A stretch of DNA of 64,000 bases from Lachnospiraceae bacterium (lineage in GTDB: Bacteria; Bacillota; Clostridia; Lachnospirales; Lachnospiraceae). The notes beneath the pieces were generated by a model. It did no database searches, had not been told where the DNA came from, and was given only the letters and a program-made list of their open reading frames with translations. Positions 44,206 through 52,331 of this stretch are shown piece after piece. The stretch is taken from contig JAAWCS010000021.1 in NCBI GenBank assembly GCA_022793375.1, positions 86,716-150,715 of the forward strand, written 5' to 3'. Position numbers and translations under genes: made by a program. How positions within the stretch are numbered: position 1 is the stretch's first letter; every line of letters starts with the position of its first letter.

Positions 44206-45654
44206 CTAACAGCAGTCCCAGCTGTACAGCACATCGTCAAACCGCCGCACCTGCAAGGCTTCCCGGCCGATGAAAAAACTTCCCACACCGCAGTCGCCCC
44301 ACAGGATGTAATCGGACAGGCCGTCCATCTCCGTGTCGATCTGCAGTAAAAGCGTGTCATACGGGCTTTCTTCTCCCCGCGGATCGTTCTGCGTAAAACA
44401 AGGATGCCCCAGCATATGGTGCCCCTTGGGATTGAGCGCGTCGCAGAGATATTGATACTCGTCTTTTTCAAACGACCGGTAGAGACTTGTTTCCGGCGCA
44501 AGCGCCAGCCCCTGTTCCCGGGCCAGCTTTCGCAGAGATTCCTCAAAACGCTTGTCGCCGTCCCACGGGCCGCTTCGTCCCCGGCCAAACTGCAGGGCAT
44601 ATGTTCCCAGCACCGGCGAGTATTCGCGGGCTTTTCCTTCCGTACTGACAGGAATCCCCAGCGCCCGGATCTGCTCTTGCGTCACCGCCGTATCCACCTC
44701 TTGATGATAGACCACGCGAAAGCCGTCCTGCCGCGTCGGCGCGTGAAAATCGGCCCCGTATACCTCGTCCGGCCGGATAAAGAATTGCAGCATGCCTTTT
44801 ACGGGCAGCGGTTTTGGTATCTGTCCCTCCTCTGCCTGGTCAAAATGAATCTGCGCCAGCAACATCAGCGGACGGCCGCCGTCATCCGTCGGGTAAGGCT
44901 TCTTCAAATCCCAGTACGGCAGACCGCCGAATTTGCTGTCTAAAAGCCCCGGCTTTTGCTCCTTGCAAAGAGAGAGTGTCAGACACTCCTGCCCCGTCTG
45001 CTCCTTCATCGCCTCCACGAGCGCCCGGATTCTACGCCGGCGCTCAGCCAGTTTTGCCGGCAGTTCTTCTTCTGTTGTCAGCAGACGCACGGCCAAACAC
45101 GTTTCGTTTTCTTTGCTGCCCCGGCCAAACGCTTCCTCCTTTAACTGGCGATAGCTGACTTGGCGAGCCAGCTGGTTTCCCGGAACCAGCCACAGCGAAG
45201 GTTCAAAATTCTGGCGCTTTACCTCCGGAAATGCCGGCCACAGCCGCTTAAAAAAATCCATCAGACGGTCAAAATTTTTGTGCACCAGATAATCGGGCAG
45301 ACTTTCTCCCAGAAACGATTCCCGCCGGAAAAGATTTTTGGCCTGCCCGCTGTTTACCTTTAGAAACTTATTCGTATCCCATGCAAGAAAACAAACCGAC
45401 TGCCGTTGCTCCTCCAACAGAAAGGCGACGTATTTTTTATATTTCAGAGCTTCCTCTTTCAGCAGCACCAGTTCAAACTGCCTGTGCCGCCGGTCGATGG
45501 AATTTGTGTCCGTCCACTCCCAGCAAAACGTCAGGCGCTTTGTTTTATTCAGCAGAAAGTCGTGCAGACGCCTTTGTATATCCAAAAAATCCACAAACTT
45601 CGCCGCCCCGCTCTCCTCCCCTGTTTGTTCTACTTCTATCATTTTGTATTCCAT
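44206..45654 (-). CDS. YwqG/DUF1963-family protein with N-terminal extension
   Basis: A 482-residue protein in two parts. Residues 1-200 form an unfamiliar domain (LTFCWEWTDTNSIDRRHRQFELVLLKEEAL) that may be a second structural module. The C-terminal 280 residues are a YwqG/DUF1963 domain: KFGGLPYWDLKKPYPTDDGGRPLMLLAQIHFDQ, then GHHMLGHPCFTQNDPR and LLLQIDTEMDGLSDYILWGDCGVGSFFI. The biochemical role of DUF1963 is unknown; structures show a fold related to SMI1/KNR4-like immunity proteins only loosely. It sits just upstream of rarA. Confidence 0.75.
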   Translation of the reverse strand: MEYKMIEVEQTGEESGAAKFVDFLDIQRRLHDFLLNKTKRLTFCWEWTDTNSIDRRHRQFELVLLKEEALKYKKYVAFLLEEQRQSVCFLAWDTNKFLKVNSGQAKNLFRRESFLGESLPDYLVHKNFDRLMDFFKRLWPAFPEVKRQNFEPSLWLVPGNQLARQVSYRQLKEEAFGRGSKENETCLAVRLLTTEEELPAKLAERRRRIRALVEAMKEQTGQECLTLSLCKEQKPGLLDSKFGGLPYWDLKKPYPTDDGGRPLMLLAQIHFDQAEEGQIPKPLPVKGMLQFFIRPDEVYGADFHAPTRQDGFRVVYHQEVDTAVTQEQIRALGIPVSTEGKAREYSPVLGTYALQFGRGRSGPWDGDKRFEESLRKLAREQGLALAPETSLYRSFEKDEYQYLCDALNPKGHHMLGHPCFTQNDPRGEESPYDTLLLQIDTEMDGLSDYILWGDCGVGSFFIGREALQVRRFDDVLYSWDCC

Positions 45655-45663
45655 CGCCGCACC

Positions 45664-46524
45664 TCACTCGGTCTTTCGTTTCTTTGCCTGAATCCGACGG
45701 TTTCCCGCCAGTATCATCCCGGCCGGCAGAAGCTTTGCGGCCAGGCACACCAGGCGGTTGCCCACGCCCGGTACGATCCGCGTCTGCCGTCTGCGCATCC
45801 CTTTCAGAGCTGCTTTAGCCACGGCCTGCGGGTCGGCTCCTTTTACCGCTGCCCGGATGCCTGCCCGCTCAAAAAAGGGCGTGTCCACCGGCCCCGGGCA
45901 CAGGACGCCTGCGTAGACCGGGCTGTGAGCGGCCCGCAGTTCTTCGGCTACGCCGCAGGTCAGGCTCACGACATACGCCTTGGTCGCATAATAAGCCGCC
46001 ATATACGGCCCGCCCGGCGCAAGTCCTGCCGAAGAAGCCACATTCAGAATCCAGCCGCGGCCCTGCCGCTTCATGTCTCCCAGAAAAAGCTTCATTAACA
46101 CATGGACGGCGTGGCAGTTGACCAAAAGCATCTGCCCCTCTTCTGCCAGCGCCGTGGCATCAAACTCTCCGTATACGCCGAACCCGGCGGCATTGATTAA
46201 GACGCTTACCGAGCGAGAGCGGTACGCTTCGTACAGGCGGCGGCACGCCTCTTCTTTCGACAAATCGCAGACAAAGATTTCGGCGGCCCCGCCGCGGCAG
46301 TGGATCGCTTCGGCCGCCTGTTTAAGCCGCGCCTCGCTGCGCCCGACTAAGACGACGCAAAAGCCCCGCGCCGCCAGCTGCTGTGCCAGGCTAAAGCCGA
46401 TGCCGCTGCTGCCGCCGGTCACAATTGCCCGTCGCCGGGGCGTATGGGGACGCTTTCCTTTGCTTTCAGGCTGTTTTGGGGCCGAATCGCGCTTTGGGGA
46501 CGGCCGGCGGTTCTTATTTTCCAT
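45664..46524 (-). CDS. Short-chain dehydrogenase/reductase
   Basis: A 286-residue classical SDR. The cofactor loop is VTGGSSGIGFSLAQQLA near residue 37, the structural NAAGFG near residue 110, and the catalytic tyrosine/lysine pair in YYATKAYVVSLTCG with the serine in ASSAG. An unusual basic N-terminal extension of about 30 residues (RRPSPKRDSAPKQPESKGKR) precedes the fold. Start 46524 is a choice among weak alternatives including 46551. Its substrate is unknown; the sequence resembles DltE/YdfG-like acyl or hydroxysteroid reductases generally. Confidence 0.85.
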   Translation of the reverse strand: MENKNRRPSPKRDSAPKQPESKGKRPHTPRRRAIVTGGSSGIGFSLAQQLAARGFCVVLVGRSEARLKQAAEAIHCRGGAAEIFVCDLSKEEACRRLYEAYRSRSVSVLINAAGFGVYGEFDATALAEEGQMLLVNCHAVHVLMKLFLGDMKRQGRGWILNVASSAGLAPGGPYMAAYYATKAYVVSLTCGVAEELRAAHSPVYAGVLCPGPVDTPFFERAGIRAAVKGADPQAVAKAALKGMRRRQTRIVPGVGNRLVCLAAKLLPAGMILAGNRRIQAKKRKTE

Positions 46525-46662
46525 ATTCCAAATCCATATTCCTCTTCTCAATTCATAATCTTGTTTTAAGTCTAGCTCGTTCCAAAATATTTGTCAATCC
46601 TATTATTAACCCCTGTTTCCAAAAAACTATTTCGATTTTACAAATTTTTATTGAATATAAGT

Positions 46663-46690
46663 AAAAACTATTGATACCCGGATAGTTTTT
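46663..46690 (+). promoter_or_regulatory. Dyad overlapping the promoter of the DUF4143 gene
   Basis: AAAAACTAT (46663-46671) and ATAGTTTTT (46682-46690) form a perfect 9-10-9 dyad. It straddles the promoter TTGATA (46671-46676)-17-TATACT (46694-46699), as an operator might. Confidence 0.6.
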
Positions 46691-46726
46691 CGATATACTA
46701 TAAGAAAGACCAAAGGAGGCGACCCT

Positions 46727-47926
46727 ATGATTATCCGACCGCACTACATGGATATATTGAAAACCTATCGCGATGTGCCGATTGTAAAAATCCTTGCAGG
46801 AATCCGGCGCTGCGGTAAGTCGACTATTTTGGAAATGCTTCGGGACGATCTGCAAAACTGCGGTGTTCCGGCAGACCACATTCTCTTCATGCGCTATACA
46901 TCGGAAGAGTTTGACGACGGCATGACCGATAAAAATATGTATCAAGACATCAAAGAACAGATGACCGACAGTAAACGCTACTATCTCCTGTTAGACGAAG
47001 TACAGGAAATCGACCGATGGGAAAAAGCCGTCAACAGCCTGCTCGAAAATACCCATGCCGATATCTATGTAACCGGCTCCAATTCAAAACTAATGTCAAG
47101 TGAAATCTCCACCTACCTGACAGGGCGCTATGTTTCCATTCCCGTTTTCCCGCTGTCCTTTGCCGAATATCTGGATTTCAAAAAACAAAGCAAGTTTTCC
47201 GCAAAAGAACTTTTGAATCAATATATCCGCATGGGAGGCTTTCCTATTGTTGCGCTTGGCAGCTTTGACGAACGCACGGCCTATCAGATCGTAGAGGGGA
47301 TTTACCATTCCGTTGTCACGAACGATATTACAAAACGCCATAACATCACGAATTTTGACCTGTTTAACCGCGTTGTGAGATATATTGTTGAAAATGTAGG
47401 CAAAACTTTCTCTGCCAATGCGATTGTGAAGTTTTTGAAAAGCGAGGGGCGATCTCTCTCGGTGGAATCTGTCTACAACTATCTGGAATGGCTTGAAAAA
47501 GCCTTTGTGATCTACCGCTGTAAGCGCTATGATTTGCAGGGAAAATCCGTACTGAAAACACAGGAGAAATTTTATCTTGCCGACGCTTCTCTGAAATACT
47601 GCCTCCTGGGCTTTCATCCAAAGTCGATCGCCGCCATGCTGGAAAATATCGTATATTTTGAACTGCTGCGAAGAGGCTACCAGGTTTATATCGGAAAAAA
47701 CGAAACAAAAGAAATCGACTTTGTAGCCGTGCAGCGCGACGAACGTATCTATGTTCAGGTGTGCCGCAGCCTGCCAGAGGAATCCGACCGGGAAATTGCC
47801 AATCTGCTCGCCGTCAAAGACCACTATCCGAAATATGTAGTAACGCTTGACGAACTTGCCGCAGGCAATGTCAACGGTATTAAAATCGTGCATCTGGCCG
47901 ATTTTTTGCTGCGCAGCGAGTACTAA
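46727..47926 (+). CDS. ATP-binding protein of the DUF4143/AAA family
   Basis: A 399-residue AAA-type ATPase with a C-terminal DUF4143 domain. Walker A is GIRRCGKSTILEML near residue 26, Walker B YYLLLDEVQEIDRWEKAVNSL near residue 85, and the sensor VTGSNSKLMSSEISTYLTGRY. The C-terminal part (FYLADASLKYCLLG, ENIVYFELLRRGYQVYIGKNETKEIDFVA) is the DUF4143 nuclease-like fold. The role is unknown; such genes are common and mobile in anaerobes. It is more A/T-rich than its neighbours, which hints at recent acquisition. Start 46727 has AAAGGAGGCG. Confidence 0.88.
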   Translation: MIIRPHYMDILKTYRDVPIVKILAGIRRCGKSTILEMLRDDLQNCGVPADHILFMRYTSEEFDDGMTDKNMYQDIKEQMTDSKRYYLLLDEVQEIDRWEKAVNSLLENTHADIYVTGSNSKLMSSEISTYLTGRYVSIPVFPLSFAEYLDFKKQSKFSAKELLNQYIRMGGFPIVALGSFDERTAYQIVEGIYHSVVTNDITKRHNITNFDLFNRVVRYIVENVGKTFSANAIVKFLKSEGRSLSVESVYNYLEWLEKAFVIYRCKRYDLQGKSVLKTQEKFYLADASLKYCLLGFHPKSIAAMLENIVYFELLRRGYQVYIGKNETKEIDFVAVQRDERIYVQVCRSLPEESDREIANLLAVKDHYPKYVVTLDELAAGNVNGIKIVHLADFLLRSEY

Positions 47927-47942
47927 AATTCTGCAAAAAAAT

Positions 47943-48036
47943 CCGGAGACGGCCGCAAAACAAAGCTTCAAATACCATACATGACCTTCCCTCGGCCATA
48001 CGTTGTATTTTCTCTGCGTTTTGCGGCAGTCCCCGG
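47943..48036 (+). repeat. Palindromic intergenic repeat, copy A
   Basis: A 94-base palindrome between two convergent genes. Its 19-base ends (47943-47961 with 48018-48036) pair at 17 positions, the inner ten perfectly (GCCGCAAAAC/GTTTTGCGGC). The middle, with ATACATGACC and GGCCATACG, resembles the copy at 60450-60548. Confidence 0.7.
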
Positions 48037-48047
48037 CTCAGGATTAT

Positions 48048-48797
48048 CTATTTTCCGCCCCGCCTTTTATCGACCATTCGATAGAGTTTTTTCAGGGCGT
48101 GCTGAATTCCGCCCACCTCGTCGATCAATCCCTCTTTTACGGCATCCTCGCCGATCAGGATCGTTCCCAGATCTTTTGTCAGTTCTGCCGTATTGATCAT
48201 CATCTCCTCCAGACGCTTCTGCGAGATCCGACTGTGAGAGGAAATAAAACCGGTAATCCGGTCTTGTGTCCGTTTAAAATAATCGTAGGTCTGCGGCGCG
48301 CCGATCACCATACCGCTCATGCGCACCGGATGGATAATCATTGCCCCGCTGGGAACGATGAACGAATAATCCGTAGACACCGCCAGCGGCCCGCCAATCG
48401 AATGACTGCCGCCCAGCACCAGCGACACCGTAGGAATGCTCAAAGAAGCGATCATCTCGGCGATCGCCAGGCCGGCGTCCACATCGCCGCCCGAGGTATT
48501 GAGAAGCACCAAAAGCCCCTCCACCTTCTGGTCGTCCTCAATCTGTGCCAACTGCGGCAGTACATGATCGTATTTGGTCGTTTTGCTGCCCGAGGGCAGG
48601 TTTTCGTGGCCTTCGATTTCTCCGACAATACTCAGAAGATGGATTCGGTAGTGTCCCTCGCTGTTTTCTAACATCGTCTGCCCGTACTCGCTGATCTTCT
48701 CGTCCTTCAGCTTTTCGTTTTCCTTGCGGGTGTTTTCCGTATCGGCCTTTTCCTGGCCCTCTTTCTTTTTATTTTCCGTTGTTTTGTCCTGCGCCAT
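48048..48797 (-). CDS. tepA: ClpP-like translocation-enhancing protease TepA
   Basis: A 249-residue ClpP-class serine protease relative. After a charged lysine/glutamate-rich N-terminus (about residues 1-45) come IHLLSIVGEIEGHE, the serine region LVLGGSHSIGGPLAVS and the histidine region GAMIIHPVRMSG. TepA/YmfB of Bacillus is involved in protein export quality control; the role here is by family. Start 48797 (MAQDKTTENKKK) has GGAGCTGGAAG; the longer frame has no site. Confidence 0.88.
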   Translation of the reverse strand: MAQDKTTENKKKEGQEKADTENTRKENEKLKDEKISEYGQTMLENSEGHYRIHLLSIVGEIEGHENLPSGSKTTKYDHVLPQLAQIEDDQKVEGLLVLLNTSGGDVDAGLAIAEMIASLSIPTVSLVLGGSHSIGGPLAVSTDYSFIVPSGAMIIHPVRMSGMVIGAPQTYDYFKRTQDRITGFISSHSRISQKRLEEMMINTAELTKDLGTILIGEDAVKEGLIDEVGGIQHALKKLYRMVDKRRGGK

Positions 48798-49065
48798 AAC
48801 TTCCAGCTCCTCTTTGCCTGTTTTGCGAAAATAAAATGGGGATTGCTGTAACAAGATAAAAAGCAATCCCCTAGATGAAAAAGGGTTATAAACAATACGT
48901 CGGTTCATAACTCTTTCTGATCCCTAGTATAGCCGTATGCATTTTTTTTACGCTGGAAATTTCATCCATCGGCGCTGAGTATGCCGTCCGGTGGACATTC
49001 AAACAAGGGTCTTTGCCTGAATATGCTCCCGAGAGCACACGCGGCCGGCATTCTCTTTTGGCCTT
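48798..49065. other. Intergenic region between YitT and TepA genes
   Basis: A TATACT on the minus strand near 48935 could be the tepA -10, but no convincing -35 pairs with it. Nothing else is recognisable. Confidence 0.35.
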
Positions 49066-49953
49066 TCACAGATGTTTTTGATAAAATCCGTGGACATTTA
49101 CGCCCTGCTGGAAAACGACAAAAGCCTGCGGGTCGTATTCCTTTAAAATCTGCTTCAGTATGCCGGTCTCATATTTGGAGAGAATCACGTAGAGGATCGT
49201 CTTGTGGGTTTCTTTATAAGCCCCGACGCCGTCCCAATGCGTTACCCCGCGCTTGAGCCGGTTCATTACCGCCCGTTCAATCGCGATCCCGTCCGTTGCC
49301 GTGATAATCATGGCCTGCATATTGATGTTCTGGGCATGCACCCGGTCCACCACCACGCCGGAAAAGGTCGCGTATATAATCGAATAAATGGCGACCGATA
49401 CGTCGAACATCAGCAGACAGATTCCATAGATCACAAAATTTACGACCATGCCCAGGCGTCCGACGCTGATGCCCTGGTTTTTGCGCGCCAGATACAGGCT
49501 TACAATATCCATGCCGCCCGACGAGCCGCCAAAATACAGAATCAGGCCGATTCCCAGGCCCGTGAGGATCCCGCCGATGATCGCCGAGCCCAGTACGTCG
49601 TCCTCCAAAAGCGATACCGGGACCTGCACCAGCGACAAAAAGAAGGTGCTCGCCGCCACGCAGATCAGAGTTTTTATAAAAAAGGCCCGGCTCATATTTC
49701 GGTACGCAAGCCACAATACCGGCAGGTTGAGGAAAAAATACAGGATGCCGGCAATGTCAAAGGTTCCGAAGGACAGGCCTGCGTAATCGGTTAAGAGCGT
49801 GCGCAGAATCTGGCTGATTCCCATGAATCCGCCGCTGTACATCCCGCTGGGCGAGGTAAACAAACCGATGCCGCAGGCATAAATCAGGCTGCCGGCCACA
49901 CAGGCGAGCAGCCGGATCGGCTCCTCCGCCAGTAAACTCTTTTCTTCTTTCAT
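49066..49953 (-). CDS. YitT-family membrane protein (DUF2179)
   Basis: A 295-residue protein with five or six transmembrane helices, including FTSPSGMYSGGFMGISQILRTLL and GLGIGLILYFGGSSGGMDIV. A C-terminal cytoplasmic DUF2179 domain (KTILYVILSKYETGILKQILKEYDPQAFVVF) is ACT/PII-like in shape. Function is unknown; the family is common in Firmicutes and possibly a transporter. The gene overlaps the deoD stop by four bases, so it is co-translated with purine nucleoside phosphorylase. Confidence 0.88.
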   Translation of the reverse strand: MKEEKSLLAEEPIRLLACVAGSLIYACGIGLFTSPSGMYSGGFMGISQILRTLLTDYAGLSFGTFDIAGILYFFLNLPVLWLAYRNMSRAFFIKTLICVAASTFFLSLVQVPVSLLEDDVLGSAIIGGILTGLGIGLILYFGGSSGGMDIVSLYLARKNQGISVGRLGMVVNFVIYGICLLMFDVSVAIYSIIYATFSGVVVDRVHAQNINMQAMIITATDGIAIERAVMNRLKRGVTHWDGVGAYKETHKTILYVILSKYETGILKQILKEYDPQAFVVFQQGVNVHGFYQKHL

Positions 49954-50663
49954 TTTGCAAGCTCCAGCGCAATCTCCATCATTTCACGGAACGATACCTG
50001 GCGGTCCATCGAAGGAAGCGCTTCTCCGGTAAAGATATGATCCGAGATTGTGCAGATGCACAGCGCTTTTTTCCCGGCCTGAATCGCGTTCAAATACAGG
50101 GCGGCCGACTCCATCTCAATCGCCAAAACGCCCATATCGCGCCACTTTGCGGCCGCTTGCGTATCGGCATTGTAGAACGTATCCGAGGAAAGCAGATTTC
50201 CGACCACCGGACGGATACCCTTGCTCTCGGCAATTTCCACCGCCCGGCGCACCAGATCAAAATCGGCAATCGGCGCGATGGTTCCCGGCAGCTGATACTG
50301 GGCCGCGTAATGAGAGTTGGTGCAGGCGCCCATTCCGATTACCACGTCCCGCAGCTTCACATTTTTGCCGAGACCGCCGGCCGTGCCGACGCGGATAATC
50401 GTTTCTACCTCATAAAAATGGTACAGCTCATACGAATAAATCCCGATCGAAGGCATGCCCATGCCGCTGCCCATGACCGAAACAGGACAGCCTTTGTAGG
50501 TTCCGGTAAAGCCGAACATATTGCGCACGGTGTTAAAACAAACCGGATTTTCCAAATACGTCTCCGCGATAAATTTAGCCCGCAGCGGATCTCCGGGCAT
50601 TAAAACGGTCTTGGCGATGTCGCCGGGTTTGGCCTCGATGTGAGGAGTAGGTGTGTTTGACAT
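49950..50663 (-). CDS. deoD: Purine nucleoside phosphorylase
   Basis: Splits purine (deoxy)ribonucleosides into base plus (deoxy)ribose 1-phosphate for salvage. The 237-residue hexameric-type enzyme has MPGDPLRAKFIAETYLE, the phosphate-binding GSGMGMPSIGIYSYEL near residue 65, TIIRVGTAGGL and the substrate-contact AIEMESAALY near residue 180. The start follows AAGGAGGAAA. It is first in a two-gene operon with yitT-like. Confidence 0.95.
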   Translation of the reverse strand: MSNTPTPHIEAKPGDIAKTVLMPGDPLRAKFIAETYLENPVCFNTVRNMFGFTGTYKGCPVSVMGSGMGMPSIGIYSYELYHFYEVETIIRVGTAGGLGKNVKLRDVVIGMGACTNSHYAAQYQLPGTIAPIADFDLVRRAVEIAESKGIRPVVGNLLSSDTFYNADTQAAAKWRDMGVLAIEMESAALYLNAIQAGKKALCICTISDHIFTGEALPSMDRQVSFREMMEIALELAK

Positions 50664-50816
50664 AATTTTTCCTCCTTAGTGCCCATAGTCTCAGGGCCGT
50701 TTGTCCTGGCAGGAATCCTTGCCATAGTTCCTCTGTCTGCCATGGTTCACAGGGCATTTTATGCGTGGTTTTGTCTTTTTTAGTATACCGTATCCTGCTT
50801 ATTTTTACCATCTCTT

Positions 50817-50845
50817 TTGCACCTTTTTTCAAGATCGCATACTAT
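50817..50845 (+). promoter_or_regulatory. Promoter of the FAD/Rieske oxidoreductase
   Basis: TTGCAC (50817-50822) and TACTAT (50840-50845) with a 17-base spacer, 67 bases upstream of the start codon. Confidence 0.55.
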
Positions 50846-50912
50846 TTTTCACTTCTCCTGGGCATACTCTTTTCAAAACCAATCCATTCAATCATCCAAA
50901 CGAGGTATTTTC

Positions 50913-52313
50913 ATGGAATCAATCTGGACCAAAACCTGCCGTTTACCGGAATACGCCCCCATAGACCACAGCACCGCCGCCGACGTCGCAATCGTCGGCG
51001 GCGGTTTGACCGGCCTGCTGACCGCGCGGCTTTTAAAGGACAGCGGCCTCTCGGTCCTGGTACTGGAAAAGGACGCGCTGGGCCGCGGCGCCTCTGCTTT
51101 TACCACCGCCAAGATCACCAGTCAGCACGGGCTGATCTATACCAAGCTTCTAAAAACCCTCGGCACAGAAGGGGCCCGTCAATACGCGGCCGCCGCGCAG
51201 AAAGCCATCGCCTGCTACCGGCAGCTCATCAAGAAAGATCAAATCGACTGCGATTTTTCCAATCGGCCCGCCTTTCTCTACAGCACGCTGGAAAGCGAAA
51301 CGCTCAAGCAGGAGGCCGAGAGCGCCCGCCGGCTGGGACTGCCGGCTGCCTTTACCACCGAAACCGAACTGCCCTTTCCGGTTGCCGGCGCCGTCCGTTT
51401 TGACAACCAGGCTCAGTTCCATCCGCTCAAATTTCTGGCAGGGCTTCTTCCGGGCTTAACGATCCATACACATTCCGAGGTCCGCAAAATCCACGGGCAC
51501 ACGCTGGAGGTCTGCACCCCGGAGGGTTCCTTTGAGGTGCGGGCAAAGCAGATTCTCTTGACCTCTCATTTCCCGACCCGCAATGTCCCCGGGTTTTATT
51601 TCCTGCGCCAGCATCAGGAGCTTTCTTATGTTTTAGCCCTCGATCACGCCAAACCCGTGGACGGCATGTACTTTTGCATCGACCAAAACGGTCATTCCCT
51701 GCGTTCCTGGGAAAATCTTCTGCTGGCCGGCGGTCTCGGCCACCGCACCGGCAAACTCCACCCCGGCGACTCCTACCGGCAGCTCTGGCATACGATCCGC
51801 CAGTGGTATCCCCGGGCGGCAGTGGTCGCGCACTGGTCCAACGAAGATGCCGTTCCGCACGACGGGTTTCCGTTTATCGGCCCCTTTTCCGTCTGGACGC
51901 CTCATATTTACGTTGCCACCGGTTTTTGCAAATGGGGGATGACCCATGCCATGACCGCCGCGACGATCCTGGCGGATAAAGTGTTAAACCGTCACGATAT
52001 CCAGCACGACGTATTCGCGCCCCAGCGCCTGCACCTGCGCGCGGCCGCCGGCCCCTTTTTCACCGATGCCGCCAGCTCCGTGATCCACCTTGTCCTGCAA
52101 AAGCCCTTTGCCCCGCATACCAAAAAACGTGCCATCCAAAAAGGCTACGGCCCGACCTGTACCCACTTAGGCTGCACTCTCTCCTGGAACCCGGCCGACC
52201 ATACCTGGGACTGCCCCTGCCATGGCTCCCGCTACACCGAGGACGGCCGGCTGCTTCGCGGCCCGGCTTCCCGGTCGTTATGCGGACTGCACGACTCTTC
52301 TGCGGATTTGTAA
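50913..52313 (+). CDS. FAD-dependent oxidoreductase with C-terminal Rieske domain
   Basis: A 466-residue fusion. The first 370 residues form a DAO-type flavoprotein (VAIVGGGLTGLLTARLLKDSGL; VATGFCKWGMTHAMTAA). The last ~80 residues are a Rieske [2Fe-2S] domain with CTHLGC and CPCHGS, giving the two cysteine and two histidine ligands. Such proteins transfer electrons between a flavin and the cluster; the substrate is unknown. Start 50913 has GAGG upstream; longer frames do not. It converges on the EndoQ-UvrD gene with an 18-base gap. Confidence 0.92.
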   Translation: MESIWTKTCRLPEYAPIDHSTAADVAIVGGGLTGLLTARLLKDSGLSVLVLEKDALGRGASAFTTAKITSQHGLIYTKLLKTLGTEGARQYAAAAQKAIACYRQLIKKDQIDCDFSNRPAFLYSTLESETLKQEAESARRLGLPAAFTTETELPFPVAGAVRFDNQAQFHPLKFLAGLLPGLTIHTHSEVRKIHGHTLEVCTPEGSFEVRAKQILLTSHFPTRNVPGFYFLRQHQELSYVLALDHAKPVDGMYFCIDQNGHSLRSWENLLLAGGLGHRTGKLHPGDSYRQLWHTIRQWYPRAAVVAHWSNEDAVPHDGFPFIGPFSVWTPHIYVATGFCKWGMTHAMTAATILADKVLNRHDIQHDVFAPQRLHLRAAAGPFFTDAASSVIHLVLQKPFAPHTKKRAIQKGYGPTCTHLGCTLSWNPADHTWDCPCHGSRYTEDGRLLRGPASRSLCGLHDSSADL

Positions 52314-52331
52314 GTAGCTTTCACAGCCCCC

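Noticed and set aside
47096..47971. 291-codon minus-strand frame opposite the DUF4143 gene
   Set aside because: The plus-strand gene has Walker motifs and a good promoter and binding site; the opposite frame has none.
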